Assembly: GCA_016081115.2 (NCBI GenBank)
Contig: CM071929.1
Span: 2,666,001 to 2,730,000 of the forward strand
From: Rehmannia glutinosa
Lineage: Eukaryota > Streptophyta > Magnoliopsida > Lamiales > Orobanchaceae
Length of the DNA stretch: 64,000 bases
Direction of reading: 5' to 3'
Shown here: positions 32,397 to 43,263 of the stretch, one piece after another
Numbering within the stretch: position 1 is the stretch's first letter
Layout of the letters: each line of letters begins with the position of its first letter
Notes under the pieces: generated by a model
Told to the model about the DNA's origin: nothing
Databases searched by the model: none
What the model saw: the letters and a program-made list of their open reading frames with translations, nothing else
Program-made: the position numbers and the translations under genes

Positions 32397-34553
32397 ACAG
32401 CTCCTATTTTTTTTTTTTTGAATAAATGCAAAATATAATTAAAAAAGAAAATGTCTTTGCATCGCTTACAAACCAACCAACTAGTTTTAAAAAATAGGGG
32501 TCGTTAAAACCTATCAAAGTAAAACCCGAGTGGGAAAAATCTTTGATAGAAAAAAAAGACTAAAAGAGTACCCCATAAAAGAAACAACAAAAATAACTTA
32601 AAATCACAATCGAAATGATGGACGTCTATTTCTAGAGGATTTTCGAATGACATTGTCATGTGTTTTTTTGCACGTGCTTGAATATCCTCCACGATGTCCG
32701 ATGTATCATGTGCAATGTCGGCAGGATCCTCGAGCCACAATTGTGAGCCTTCATAGCTTCTCGCCGAATCACTTGGGTGAAAGACAATCGAGTAGTTGAA
32801 GAGTCGCCTAAATTGGTTTTTAAAGCTTCCAATTTGTCTCCGCATCAACTTGATCGTCTTCATCCGCCATATCGGACCAACATTTTTGGCGTAGCGCCAT
32901 AGCCTTGAACCCCGGAAGGATCATTGGAGCTAAGAACATCAAGAGGAAGGCTATTTGAAATAATTTCCATTCCACGTTGCAAATTAGCGAGTTCATGTTT
33001 ATTCAAATTTGTTGCTTGCGGTTGATAAGGAACCATGGCTCTATCTCGTGTTGCTAGTATTATCTTCGAAGCCATAATCCAATTCTCATTATCAAATTTG
33101 TGCTCCAAATTGTATTATCACATGCCACATCATCCGAATCAACACCAGGAATATCAAAAGAATTCTTAGTATGAATACGCGAAGAAGAAGGTTCACCCTC
33201 CTTAACACGACCTTGACGACCCATTACTTGCACCCAAGTTTGATTCAACTACATTGCCCTTAGTAGTAGGAACACGATCTTGAACGTGGAACATCCCCGA
33301 ACTGGACTTTTTTTCCTTGCGCCCAACGTCATTCTTCTCATTGTACCTCCTTAGATCCGACCCGACGACGTTTTTGATCCGTGCCCAACTATCGCGACAA
33401 TTGACACAAAATTAAGCAAATTTTCATAACTTAGTGAAACAAAAGAACAATGTTCTACCCATTCCACCATAACAAACTCCGAAGAGGATTATTCAAATCA
33501 AGTTCGACTAAAACGCGAACAAAATACCCCACCTCACCAGGACAATGACGCCCATCAATTTGGATAGGAGTTCCAATCGCGCTAGCAATCTTTGTGATCA
33601 AAGAATGATGACAATATTCAATACTTAATTCATAAATACATACCCAAACTTGTGCCACTGAAGTATTAATATGATAAGGATTGAAATCCGAAATCCAATT
33701 AGTAATACGAATGGTACCTAGATTCAAGTTCCATGAAACTTTAGCAAAAACACGATTACGGTGATCCAAATTCATGAATCGTAATCAAATACCCTCTCCC
33801 AAGAAGAACCAAACGCAACTATTCCGAATTTTCCAAACCTCGATCAACTTGGACTTGAGAGCTTCCAATGAAAACGGTTTATCACCCTTTAGTTGCAACA
33901 ATCGCCCTATCAAAGAGTTACATAGTTACATTTATGCGTTGATGATATATGTCCTCATCCATCGTAATGGAAAAGAAATCTCCCTTCTTAACCGGATGGG
34001 AATCATGTTCGAGGCTTTAATGTTTCCACAAAAGTTGGAATCTTGGACGATGCGTTGAACGGAGATCTTGAACCAATAAAAATAGATTTTTCATGGGTTA
34101 CCCGAGAATCCAAGAAAGCAAAGGCCCTTGTGGCCAAAAGAATTCAAGGATATAGCGAGAATACTTTGGGGGGCCACCGTTCTTGAGGATTGGTCTCAAG
34201 AGGGGACCACTAATGTCACCATGTGGGGGACCCGGGAAGGGACCACCTTTGGAGAAGTTGTAACAACTTTTGGGGGACCATTGATATGTTAACCACCAAA
34301 GGAGAGAAAACTCCTTGGGCGATGGAAATACTGAGGAGGACATCCCCTCATAGCGGAAAGTACCACGTGAAGGGGTTGAAGAAATTTTCGGGAAGAGATC
34401 ATTGTCATGTGAAAGACCGGAGAAGCCGGCCGGAAAATCAATCCTCATCATCAAAAATTGACGGCAAGGAGAAGGTAGAAGAGAGAAGAGAGCATATTTT
34501 TAGAGAGAGAAATTCAAACCCTAAAAAAAGTAATCTACATATAACAGCTCCTA
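32397..34553 (-). mobile_element. LINE-derived insertion with ORF1 but no reverse transcriptase
   Basis: ACAGCTCCTA is duplicated at 32397-32406 and 34544-34553. On the minus strand the insert runs from a 5' leader with AGGGTTTGAATTTCTCTCTC to a 13-base A tail (T run 32407-32419). It is 2.1 kb long and holds only ORF1-type sequence and a 3' tail. Both ends are intact, so the copy inserted without endonuclease or reverse-transcriptase coding, or an internal deletion preceded its spread. Confidence 0.75.
32504..34454 (-). pseudogene. DUF4283-type LINE ORF1, frameshifted
   Basis: Minus-strand frames 34454-34098, 33775-33455, 33248-33060, 33108-32860 and 32863-32504 succeed one another. The second contains WNLNLGTIRITNWISDFNP and AIGTPIQIDG, the DUF4283 pattern found in ORF1 of plant L1 elements, thought to bind nucleic acid. 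The last ends with a hydrophobic FLLFLLWGTLLVFFF tail, probably translated 3' UTR. Several indels separate the pieces. No zinc knuckle was identified. Confidence 0.65.
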
Positions 34554-34936
34554 ATAGAAACACCTATAACCTAAAATAGAGTTCCAGCTCATGATTTATG
34601 TTTCAACAAATGTGACTCTAAGGCAAAAAAGTTACTTCCATGTGATTGCAAGTAACATAAAACCAAGCTGCGAAAATGGAACATTAAATAATCAGTCGGC
34701 AAGAAAACAAACAAAGAAGTCGGTCAAAGCAGAGACCATAATCGTACAACAGTAACTAATCTGACAAAAAATGTGCTTCATTTTATGCATTATATAGACA
34801 ATTATCTTGAAGGTACCACTATACGGATTGTGATAGAAACAACTTATATCTGCGTGTTTGGAGAAACTAGTTAGCACAGTGAACAACTAATGTAACGGAA
34901 ACTAAAAACATCTACTGATCTTGTTTGGAGACTTGC

Positions 34937-36111
34937 CGTGTAATTTTTCATCCTCTGAAAGATTGCTTGACTAGTTAGCACACCACTGATGATCATTCTT
35001 AGACCAGGTTCGGTCAGGACAATGTCAGATGCACTTCGAGCAGCATCAGCAACAGCTATTCCAATGTCAGCCTTTTTTAGAGCAGAGGCATCATTCAAAC
35101 CATCACCAGTCATCCCACATATATGTTTCCGAGCTTGCAAACACTTGACAATTTCATACTTGTGCTCTGAGAATGGGAAAATAAAATTTTAAAATATCTG
35201 ACATATCAAACACTTAAAAAGAAAAAGAAAAAGAAAATTATAGTGCAATCGTATAAACTTTTTTGTTGTGGTAGTTATAAAAGAAAAACTAATCATACAT
35301 ACCAGGGAAAACGCAATATGAGCCATGTGTCACGCAGTTGGCCTTTACGACCCGTTTTTCGCCATCTGCGGAACAAAGAGGCTCACCATCATACGTAGTC
35401 CATCGTCTAGAATCACCTAGCATGATTCTAGAGTGATCTAGATAGTATAGAAGAATCTAGAATGTTCTAGAAGAGTCTAGAATATTTTAGAAGAGTCTGG
35501 AATATTTTAGAAGAGTCTAGAATATTGTTGAAGAGTCTAGAATATGGTAGAATAATGTAGAATATTCTAGAATAGTCTAGAATGTTATAGATTAGTATGG
35601 AACTATGTATAAGGTTGTAGACTAGAGTGGAGATTTATAGAATACTTGTGCAATATGTAGGAATCACGTGGAGAGTTCTAGAGAACTTCTCCCAACCGTT
35701 GGATTAAATGAATCACCACCATCCATTAAGGAGGTGGAGTAGTATAAATAGGTGTAGGGACCTCATTGTAACCAACCAAGAGTTGTAAGCAAGTTGAGTG
35801 AGCAATATAAGTGTTTTCATTTCTTGTGTGCTCTTTTACTTAGCCATCCTCTATACTTCTTCACACACAAACACTTCGAGAGAGAGGCTGACTTAGCTAA
35901 TTGCAAGGGGCGATTGAAGGAGCTAAGGCCACACAATCATTGTTGAGGGAACAAGTCCATGACACATGGCCATGTAAAAATGGGCAAATAACTCCCATAT
36001 TGCAAGTAATGTACAAAAATAGGCACACAAAAATGCATTACCTACCAACTACAAGTGATCGCTCTGCAAAATTCTCAATAACAGAATGGACTTTGTTATC
36101 AAACACAGATC
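34937..36111 (-). pseudogene. Plasma-membrane H+-ATPase (P-type) pseudogene fragment
   Basis: Three exon-like segments on the minus strand: about 36111-36042 (NKVHSVIENFAERSL), about 35365-35303 (degenerate, ending VFP), and 35166-34937 (EHKYEIVKCLQARKHICGM through QAIFQRMKNYT). The last two are joined by GT-AG with the Glu codon split as in real P3A ATPase genes. The hinge motif reads TGDGLNDASALK, with Ser for the conserved Pro, and three residues are missing after VADA. The final exon ends in a GC donor (ACG|GCAAGT). Everything else of the ~950-residue pump is absent. Confidence 0.8.
35395..35935 (+). mobile_element. Copia-like LTR within the H+-ATPase pseudogene
   Basis: A minisatellite (35397-35600, ~23-bp units of TCTAGAATATTTTAGAAGAG type) leads into TTCTAGAGAACTTCTCCC. 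A TATA motif GTATAAATAGG follows at about 35741, then CCTCATTGTAACCAACCAAGAG, the look of a copia LTR. It separates two exon-like pieces of the ATPase pseudogene. LTR ends and target duplication were not resolved. Confidence 0.55.
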
Positions 36112-36119
36112 TGTTGACT

Positions 36120-37760
36120 CGATGCATTCCAACTATTTGCATCTTCCTTTTTTTTTTCTTCTTCCACTACTCAACTACTTATACTCTATTTAGTGGACCC
36201 ACTTCCTACGTTTTGCTTCACTACTTTTTTTTTTGAGAATCTACTTATACTCTACTTGCCAGATCTCTTCCAGACAAACCATCCAATTGCACACGATCCA
36301 AGGAAGGCCAAATTGCTTTTCTTCCTCCGCCATTGATCTTCGTCGATGGGAAGGGGAGGGATGGGAGGGGAAATGGAAACCCAATCTTGTGGACATGAGA
36401 GGAATGGGGAATGAAAATTGAAATACTGAAATAATAGTATATATAGTTAGTCAAAGAAGGTCGCTGCCGCCAAAACCACACGGCAAACACGCGTGTTGGG
36501 GATTAGAGAAGGGGTATTGTCAATTGTGTAATTTCCGCGCGTACAAACTGGGATAGTGGGATGAACATATTCGTAACAGTGTCATTTTTTCCATAGTTAC
36601 AACATAAAATTGGTTATTTTACATTTTAAAACAAAAATAATTAGCATGATTGTAATTCACATTTTTATTATATGATTTATATGTGAACCTTTCATTTTGC
36701 CTCAAAGATGACTAGACTAGAGTCTAGACTAGTCAGGTATGGTATTAATATAATTTCATGATATTTAATCAACCCCAAACTGGCTTTTAATAATATTAAT
36801 ATTAAAAGGATACGTGTACGTATAAAAATATCATTTGATTTGTATTTATTTTTTATTAATGTGACTACAAATTTAGTCAACCAAAAAACGAATAAACTCA
36901 AATCTTAAAAAAATTATAAATGTGGATTACAAAAGTCTTCTAAAATTGTTAGAAGAATTATCCTTCATTTCGATCTATATTACATTTTGATTCTGAATAC
37001 AAAAAATTAGTCGAAACATAATCACAAGTCATTAGAAAGACAGAGCCGAGGGGGGCTGGGGCAGCAGTCGCCCCCTCAATTTCAATTTTTTTTCCTAATT
37101 AATATAAATGTTTGTGTATAAAAACAACAAATTTTATGATTTTGTTGCCCTAAAAATAAGATTTACATATTTATCTATTAGTTTAAAGAAAAATAAATCT
37201 CGTCCCCCCAAACTAGCAATGAATCAAAAACACAAATAAATCTGTAAATATCATAAAAGATGGAAATTATGAAAATATTCATAGCATTGGGTTAATAACA
37301 AAAATCGGCTCAAATCCTATGATTTTGAAAAAAATCATATAGTGTCTAAAATACCATGATAATTGATCTACAACATGCTGAAGATCATAATCTGATTCGT
37401 TATTCTTGTCGGGTCGAAAATTTGCTTGTATGAATCGTCTGCACAAGAAAAAATACTGCACCAATACGACGACGAACCAAATATCACACCAGACGCTAAA
37501 CGATGAAATCGCAAATAAGAAAACAAACAAATAATCCAAATTTATGTGTGGAAATCACTTATATAGAAAATAAATTAATTAAAAAGAGTTGGGTGATTTC
37601 GGACTAAAAATGACAAAAAATCACCCATTACATGTTTAAGAAAAATGAGGTTAGAACTTAGAACCGCTAGAGTTTTTCTTTTTGGCCCGATATTTGAATA
37701 ATTGATAAACCACTCTTATTAAAACACTAATGTCAAATTTACTATTCACAACATCATTTT
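36120..37760. other. Intergenic DNA with a hAT-like fragment
   Basis: CAGAGCCGAGGGGGGCTGGG near 37040 resembles a hAT end. The purine-rich stretch at 36340-36410 has short frames on both strands that I do not believe. Nothing else is recognised. Confidence 0.4.
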
Positions 37761-38376
37761 TTTCTTTCAAAACGATCGGTGTATATAGATAAAACTCAAA
37801 CCGAATTTACATTGGGGTGGCCAAATAACCACATACTAACAACGAAAAACAATTAAGATTTCCGAGCTAACCAAGAGGATAACCATCCTAAACGGACACA
37901 ACCGAAAAACACAATGACCCGGTCAAAACACCATTGAGGACTAAAACAATAAAGCGGTGAAAATTACACGAGACTAATTGCAATACCCATCAATTGTTCG
38001 GGACACAAAACACAACTAAACAAAAATGAGAAATCGAATCAAAAGATCCATAACTCCTTAGTTGCGAGAAAGTAGCAACACTCTAAAGATCGAACCGCAA
38101 TAAACACTCACACGACTGCGGGCTCCAAAGATCTTTCCAAAAACACACCATGAGAAGTGCATGAGCAAGACAACATCAAGCATCGAGAAACCACCAAGGC
38201 CCCCAACCCGAAAAACACCACATCAAGAACCATTACTTGAATTCGGTCAATCAAACAGAGTTGTTTCCACCATAAACTATTAGGTTTCAGCAATTTTCAA
38301 ACACCATAAGTTTCTAGTCTTCCAAAGCCACCAAAGAAGGTATGATGTTAATTGGATTCTTTTAATAACATACGGA

Positions 38377-39773
38377 TTACTCTCCATTCCACATATCTTC
38401 CCCCCCAAAGAAGAAAAATATTTGGATTCTTCCAAAGAGTCCATCCCATTGGATAGGGGCTAATTTCCAAACCAGTTTTGCCCTTGAGCAATGGAAAAAC
38501 ACATGTTCAATTGTCTCCCTTTCCTCTCCACAACTTTTACAAATATTGTCAATGTCCATTCCTCTCTTACTAATATTAGATGATGTGGGTAAAATGCCAG
38601 AATAACACTTCCATAGGAAGTGTTTAACCTTACTTTTAATTTTTAACCCCCAACTTTTTTGCCTGACCACCTTCATCATGTGAGCATTACCACTACTTTC
38701 AGCTACATCCATGTTCCCAACCTTATCAAGAAGCTGCAAGTAAGCTGACTTAACAGTAAAGATCCCTTTAGAGTCATGGTGCCACACCAACTTATCACTT
38801 CTCTCCAGGCTAGTGTTTTTGATTTTAAGGATATTCGCACAATCTTCTTCTTCAAACAAACTCTCCATCAATTCATAATTCCAGCTGGTCCTATCATCAG
38901 TCAAAAGCTCTTTCACTCTAATAACAGGCTGTTGATCAAGGGGGTTGTAATAGGTTTGAACTTGTAAGAATCAGGGATCCACGGATGCTGCCAAATCTTG
39001 ATTAAATTTCCATTCCCCACCTCAAATCTCAACCCTTTTTAAGAGTCTTCCTACATCCCATCCAACACCTCCACAACCAAGATGCATTATTCTTCATAAT
39101 AGCTTTGCATTAAATCACCACAAGGAAGTATTTGGACTTCAAAACCTTACACACTAGGAGGTTGGGTTGAGTCATCAATCTTCATAGTTTCTTGGTTAAT
39201 AAGGCTTCATTGAACAGTTGCAGGTCATGGAAGCCAAGACCTCCATGCTTCTTAGGGATGGTGATTTTGTCCCAGGCCTTCCAATGAATTTTGGCATGTG
39301 CTCTATCAACTCTCCCCATCAAAACTTAGCCACAATCTAGTTTGGTTTTTGCATAAGCCAAGTGGGAGTTTAAAGCATGAAAATACATAGACAAGTAATG
39401 CATCCAACACCGCTTTAATTAACACTTCTTTACCTGCAGCTGATAAAAATATGTTCATCCAGCTTTCCAATCTCTTACCCACGACTTCAACCACAAAATA
39501 AAAAACTTCTCTTTTTGATTTACCAATGGCCATAGGGAGCCCCAAATATCTGCATGACCTGTGATTTTTAATGCCATTAAGTGAAGAGTAGATCACCTGC
39601 TGAACTACAACAGGTGTATTTTTGCTGAAAAACATCGTAGATTTGTCCCAATTCACTTGTTGCCCAGAAAGCCTAGAGTATTGATCCAAAATTTTGAGCA
39701 CACAAGCAGACTGGCTGTCATTGGCTTCACCAAACAACAATGAATCATCACCAAACATTTTCTTTGTCCTCAT
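38377..39773 (-). pseudogene. LINE reverse-transcriptase C-terminal half plus zf-RVT domain
   Basis: Frame 39773-39306 begins at the active-site box, MFGDDSLLFGEA, where the usual FADD Ala is Gly. It continues through INWDKST-like and YLGLPMAIGKSK blocks. Frame 38916-38377 has WHHDSKGIFTVKSAYLQL and the zinc-binding WKCYSGILPTSSNI, CKSCGEERETIEHVFFHC. Stops separate the two. No RNase H follows. Confidence 0.8.
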
Positions 39774-40333
39774 TAGCTCCTCTCCCTCTCTTGAGACTTA
39801 GTGAATTCTCTGAGGTATCCATATTGGTAACTTCACTCAATTCGGCCACTTTCATCTTTCCTTTGAGGACTCTTTTAGTACATTTATTCTTTCTATTCCG
39901 AGATGGACCAGCTTCCAGGTTAGGCTTCGGGGTAATGTTTTGTAAGGGTATTCTAGTGAGGCTTGAAAGGACAGGTTTATTAACAAGGGTAGGTTTGGAT
40001 ATATTTTTGGTAATAGCTGGGGTTTCAGGTTTCTCTATATGGAGATCAGAATTAGCTAAGGAAAAACTAGTAACGGATTTGGTTTGGGGTACAGTTGGTG
40101 TGGGCTCATGTATAATCAAGGATGTATTAGGCTTATGTGTGGGATTTGGTTCTTCAATAGGATCTATCACTGTGGTATCAGTAAATTTTTGGGTTCTCAA
40201 GAGGACTCCCAAGATCGGATTGTTGTTGTTAACATGTATGATCTTTTTTGGTTATCAGGCTGGGTGTTGGCTTGGGTAACTTCACGATCAATTGAGCCCG
40301 AGCTGGTAGCAGAGTCCATCGCTTTGGGTTTGC

Positions 40334-41095
40334 TCATGTTGTCATTTTTAACTTGGAATAGAGAGTTTCTGCCTTAATCCATTCACCAAACCGCCCTCGA
40401 AGGGCTTCATTTTCGATGTCCTGTTTTCTTTGATCACATGCTTTATCAAGGTGTCCAATCTTCCCACAATAGAAACAAACATTAATCAGATGTTCGTATC
40501 GAAAATCAACCCAAATGATATTTTCACCCAAACAAATACGAGTTCCTCTTAAGAGGGCTTTATCAAGTTCAACAGTAGCTAACAGCTTCACATGACGACC
40601 ATTAAGGCTTCTACCCTCCGGAATCACAACATCTTTCAGTTTATGAAATGCCTTACCAATCTTAAGACCTACTTCACTGCTTAACCAACTATGAGGGATA
40701 TTCCACACCTGAATCCAAAAATCAAGTCTCATAAACTCTTTATCATTCTCACAAATACCTTCTTTCCATTCTCGGAGCACTAGATAATAGTTGTCCAACG
40801 TCCAAACTTTTCCAAGAATTCGACCCTTATCTTCCAGGGAGTCAAAGATGAATTGGAAAAAATTAAGACCTACCTCCCTAATAGCAAAAGCTTCCTTAGC
40901 AGGCCAGATCTGAAACAGAGTCCTTTTAAAACCTCCAAAGTTCACTTTCTTCCCCCCACAAATTTTTCCGAACAAACTTCGAGAGCATTCCTCAACACTC
41001 ATATTAATATCTTTTTCCGTAGCTGAATGATGTTGTTTTCACCTTCGGCTAAAGAAAATCTACTAAGATGTGCTTCCAGCTCATGAGCCATCTCA
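40334..41095 (-). pseudogene. LINE ORF1 with DUF4283 and zinc knuckle
   Basis: It begins MAHELEAHLSRFSLAEGENN at about 41095, shifts frame near 41000, then continues from MSVEECSRSLFGKICGG for 222 codons. DUF4283 covers most of this, with WTLDNYYLVLREWKEG and FWIQVWNIPHSW. A CCHC knuckle CFYCGKIGHLDKAC follows near residue 180. The Ser/Thr/Pro-rich tail continues in frame 40212-39748. ORF1 proteins bind element RNA. It is nearly intact apart from the frameshift. Confidence 0.8.
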
Positions 41096-41539
41096 AGAGA
41101 TTCCTCACTCCCACACTTTTGAAACTGAGCGACTCTCAGGCCCCTGTAAACAAGAAGAAAATCAAAGAAGAAAGCAAGGGTAAGAAAGAAACAGAAGATA
41201 AATAAAACAGTAAACACAAGCTAACACTAAGAACTTAAAAAAGTGGGTCCGGACAACAACAACCTAAGGATAAAAAACCAACTAGATTAAAGATAGTATT
41301 AATGGTAAACACCGAATGGTAGTTGAACAGAATGAAAAAAATATTTAGACATTAAAGGCTGAGCAAGAACATTGAACACAAGAGGAGGGAAACCGAAAAT
41401 TCAAACCCTCAAAAGAAGGAGGCACAACTCCAATAGAGAGAAAAGAAACTCCCAAGAGAGAGAACACTGAGTATAACATCTCAAAAGATAAAATCGCAAA
41501 AACTTATTCAAAGATTCATTTACCTTAATTATATTTTTT

Positions 41540-42330
41540 TCTTTTTTTGATGAAGAAGAATTGGAATTACTCATTCATGTCCAACAGTAGCAAATTGCAC
41601 AGATAGGAAGTAGGAAGGGGGAGATTCCTCCCAATAAACGACACCAGGCGCAGAATCCGTTGCTTTAGCAAGTGTATGGGTAACCCGATTCATTGACCTC
41701 CTAACAAAAATACACGAAAACAATGGCAAATCCTTAAGCATAACCAAATAATCATCAATGACATGTTTCGAAATAAAAGTATTAGGTGATGATCCTCTAA
41801 TAGCCTTAATAACAGAAAATGAGTTTGTTTCAACTGTAACAGTTACATGTTGGTATTTCTCCTTAAGCTAGCTAAGAGCCTCTCTAACCCCCATCGCCTC
41901 GACTAAGCTTGGATCAGCAATACCCACACAAACTTTTCGTATATCAGCAAGAAAATGACCCTATGAATCTCTTAATATACAAGCAAATCCAATTTTCCCA
42001 GCCCGTTGAAAAATAGCACCATCCACGTTGCATTTTAGTTCTCCCATCTTCGGTTTAATCCAAGAAATAGCACATGCTTTGCTTTTGGTGGTATTTTCGT
42101 GCCCAAAATATTTTCAAGTTAAAATTTGATTTAATCCGATATGAGGATAAATCATCACATAGGTTTCTATAGCCACTCTTAACCGTATGAACTCCATTAG
42201 AGTCCCCAGTCCAAATCCGCGAGTCAGCTTTGGGTGAATTTGGGAGAGGGATCTTGCATATACGGCTCACATCTTTATCAATAAAAATATCCGATAACAA
42301 ATAAGCATCCTAAGCCACGAGTTTTCATTA
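41540..42330 (-). pseudogene. 3' fragment of a second LINE with RNase H
   Basis: Frame 42300-42055 has the linker ICKIPLPNSPKADSRIWTG then GVHTVKSGYRNL. After a deletion of most of zf-RVT comes an RNase H-like domain (about 42040-41580): NVDGAIFQRAGKIGFACILR, VEAMGVREAL and a C-terminal NRVTHTLAKA. The third acidic position reads VETNS instead of an Asp. Two in-frame stops occur. An A-rich tail on the minus strand (T-rich at 41530-41548) marks its 3' end. It abuts the 5' end of the LINE at 37.8-41.5 kb. Confidence 0.7.
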
Positions 42331-42527
42331 AGTTGAACACCTTAATATATACCTTGATTATCTAATATAATAGGTCGATACTCAATTCCTATTTTGAAAT
42401 TTCATCGGTCGCGTCTTCCGAATTCATTTTTCACGCTCATACAGACCGCCCAAATGACATTTCAGCAGTTAGACCCTCCCCACATACGACACCGTGTTAT
42501 AATTATAAATAGTTAAATACTCATACA
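42331..42527. other. Short intergenic spacer
   Basis: Nothing recognised. Confidence 0.4.
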
Positions 42528-42535
42528 CCTAATGG

Positions 42536-42737
42536 CATTGTTCTAAAAATCCCTGCCTAGCTCTGATTAGTCCCCGTCTAGGTGCTAGGTAACCTTATTT
42601 GCCTATGTTATTCTTCTGATTAGGCCCCGCCTAACCCCGCCCAAGTCCCGCCTAACCTTGCTCAAGCTCCACCTAGGCACTAGGCCCAAGACTCTAGTCT
42701 ACCGCCCGACTAGCGCCTAATGTTTTTTAGAACACTG
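42536..42737. mobile_element. Short hAT-type MITE
   Basis: The inverted ends CATTGTTCTAAAAATC and, from the right, CAGTGTTCTAAAAAAC are flanked by CCTAATGG (42528-42535) and GCTAATGG (42738-42745), 7/8 matching. The 202-bp body repeats CCGCCTAACC/CTAGGCAC motifs seen in many plant genomes. Confidence 0.65.
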
Positions 42738-42819
42738 GCTAATGGTAATTAAAAACCAAGGATAGGGCTTGATATACATCAAACCAAAATTACCTTAATA
42801 CCCTCGCTCATAGGCAAAA

Positions 42820-43225
42820 TAGCTAAAATGGGCTAGTCCATGGTCTTTTGTATTCGGGTCGTGGCCTGACCCGAAGTCACAGTTTGGGTCGCTTCGTGAC
42901 CCAAATCCGTTAGTTTGCCGGATCTTGCCAGATGGACCAAGAGAAGGTCGACACGTGGATCTAGATCGTACTACCTATGAAGTCAAAACCTATAAATACC
43001 TCATTGTTGTCTGTGCTATAGGTATCTCATTTATTTCTAGTCACATCGTTTTTCATTTTATTAGCAACATTACACATGTATCTGACTTAAACATCAGAGG
43101 ACCTTAGTTGGGGCCCATCTCGGCTAGCCTAACGTTCACTCTTTTATAGGACCTGAACTGAAAGTGCCTAAGCTTGAGACGAAGCGACCCAAACCGAAGT
43201 ACATTGCACTTCTTCACCCAAATCA
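42820..43225 (+). mobile_element. Ty3/gypsy LTR (5' LTR)
   Basis: This GC-richer segment has a TATA motif CCTATAAATACC at about 42989. It ends before a primer site with CATCAGAGGACCTTAG and ATAGGACCTGAACTG, the 3' signature of many gypsy LTRs. The left end is approximate. Confidence 0.6.
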
Positions 43226-43226
43226 A

Positions 43227-43246
43227 TTGGCGTCGTCTGTGGGAAA
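43227..43246 (+). promoter_or_regulatory. Gypsy primer-binding site
   Basis: ATTGGCGTCGTCTGTGGGAA differs by one base from the common plant gypsy TTGGCGCCGTCTGTGGGAA site. It follows the LTR and precedes an ATG at 43264 in gag-like sequence. Confidence 0.7.
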
Positions 43247-43263
43247 TTAGGTCAAAACTAAAC

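Larger units (their letters stand above)
37760..41480 (-). mobile_element. L1-type LINE with internal deletion
   Basis: On the minus strand it has a 5' leader (AGGGTTTGAATTTTCGG near 41400), ORF1, the second half of reverse transcriptase, the zinc-binding RVT domain and a 3' tail toward a T run at about 37757-37763. The endonuclease and the first half of reverse transcriptase are missing. ORF1 sequence runs straight into the reverse-transcriptase active-site region at about 39760. A target duplication was not found with certainty. Confidence 0.75.

Noticed and set aside
39740..40279. 179-codon plus-strand frame opposite the LINE
   Set aside because: It overlaps the ORF1 tail on the minus strand, which has DUF4283 context; the plus frame is a shadow.
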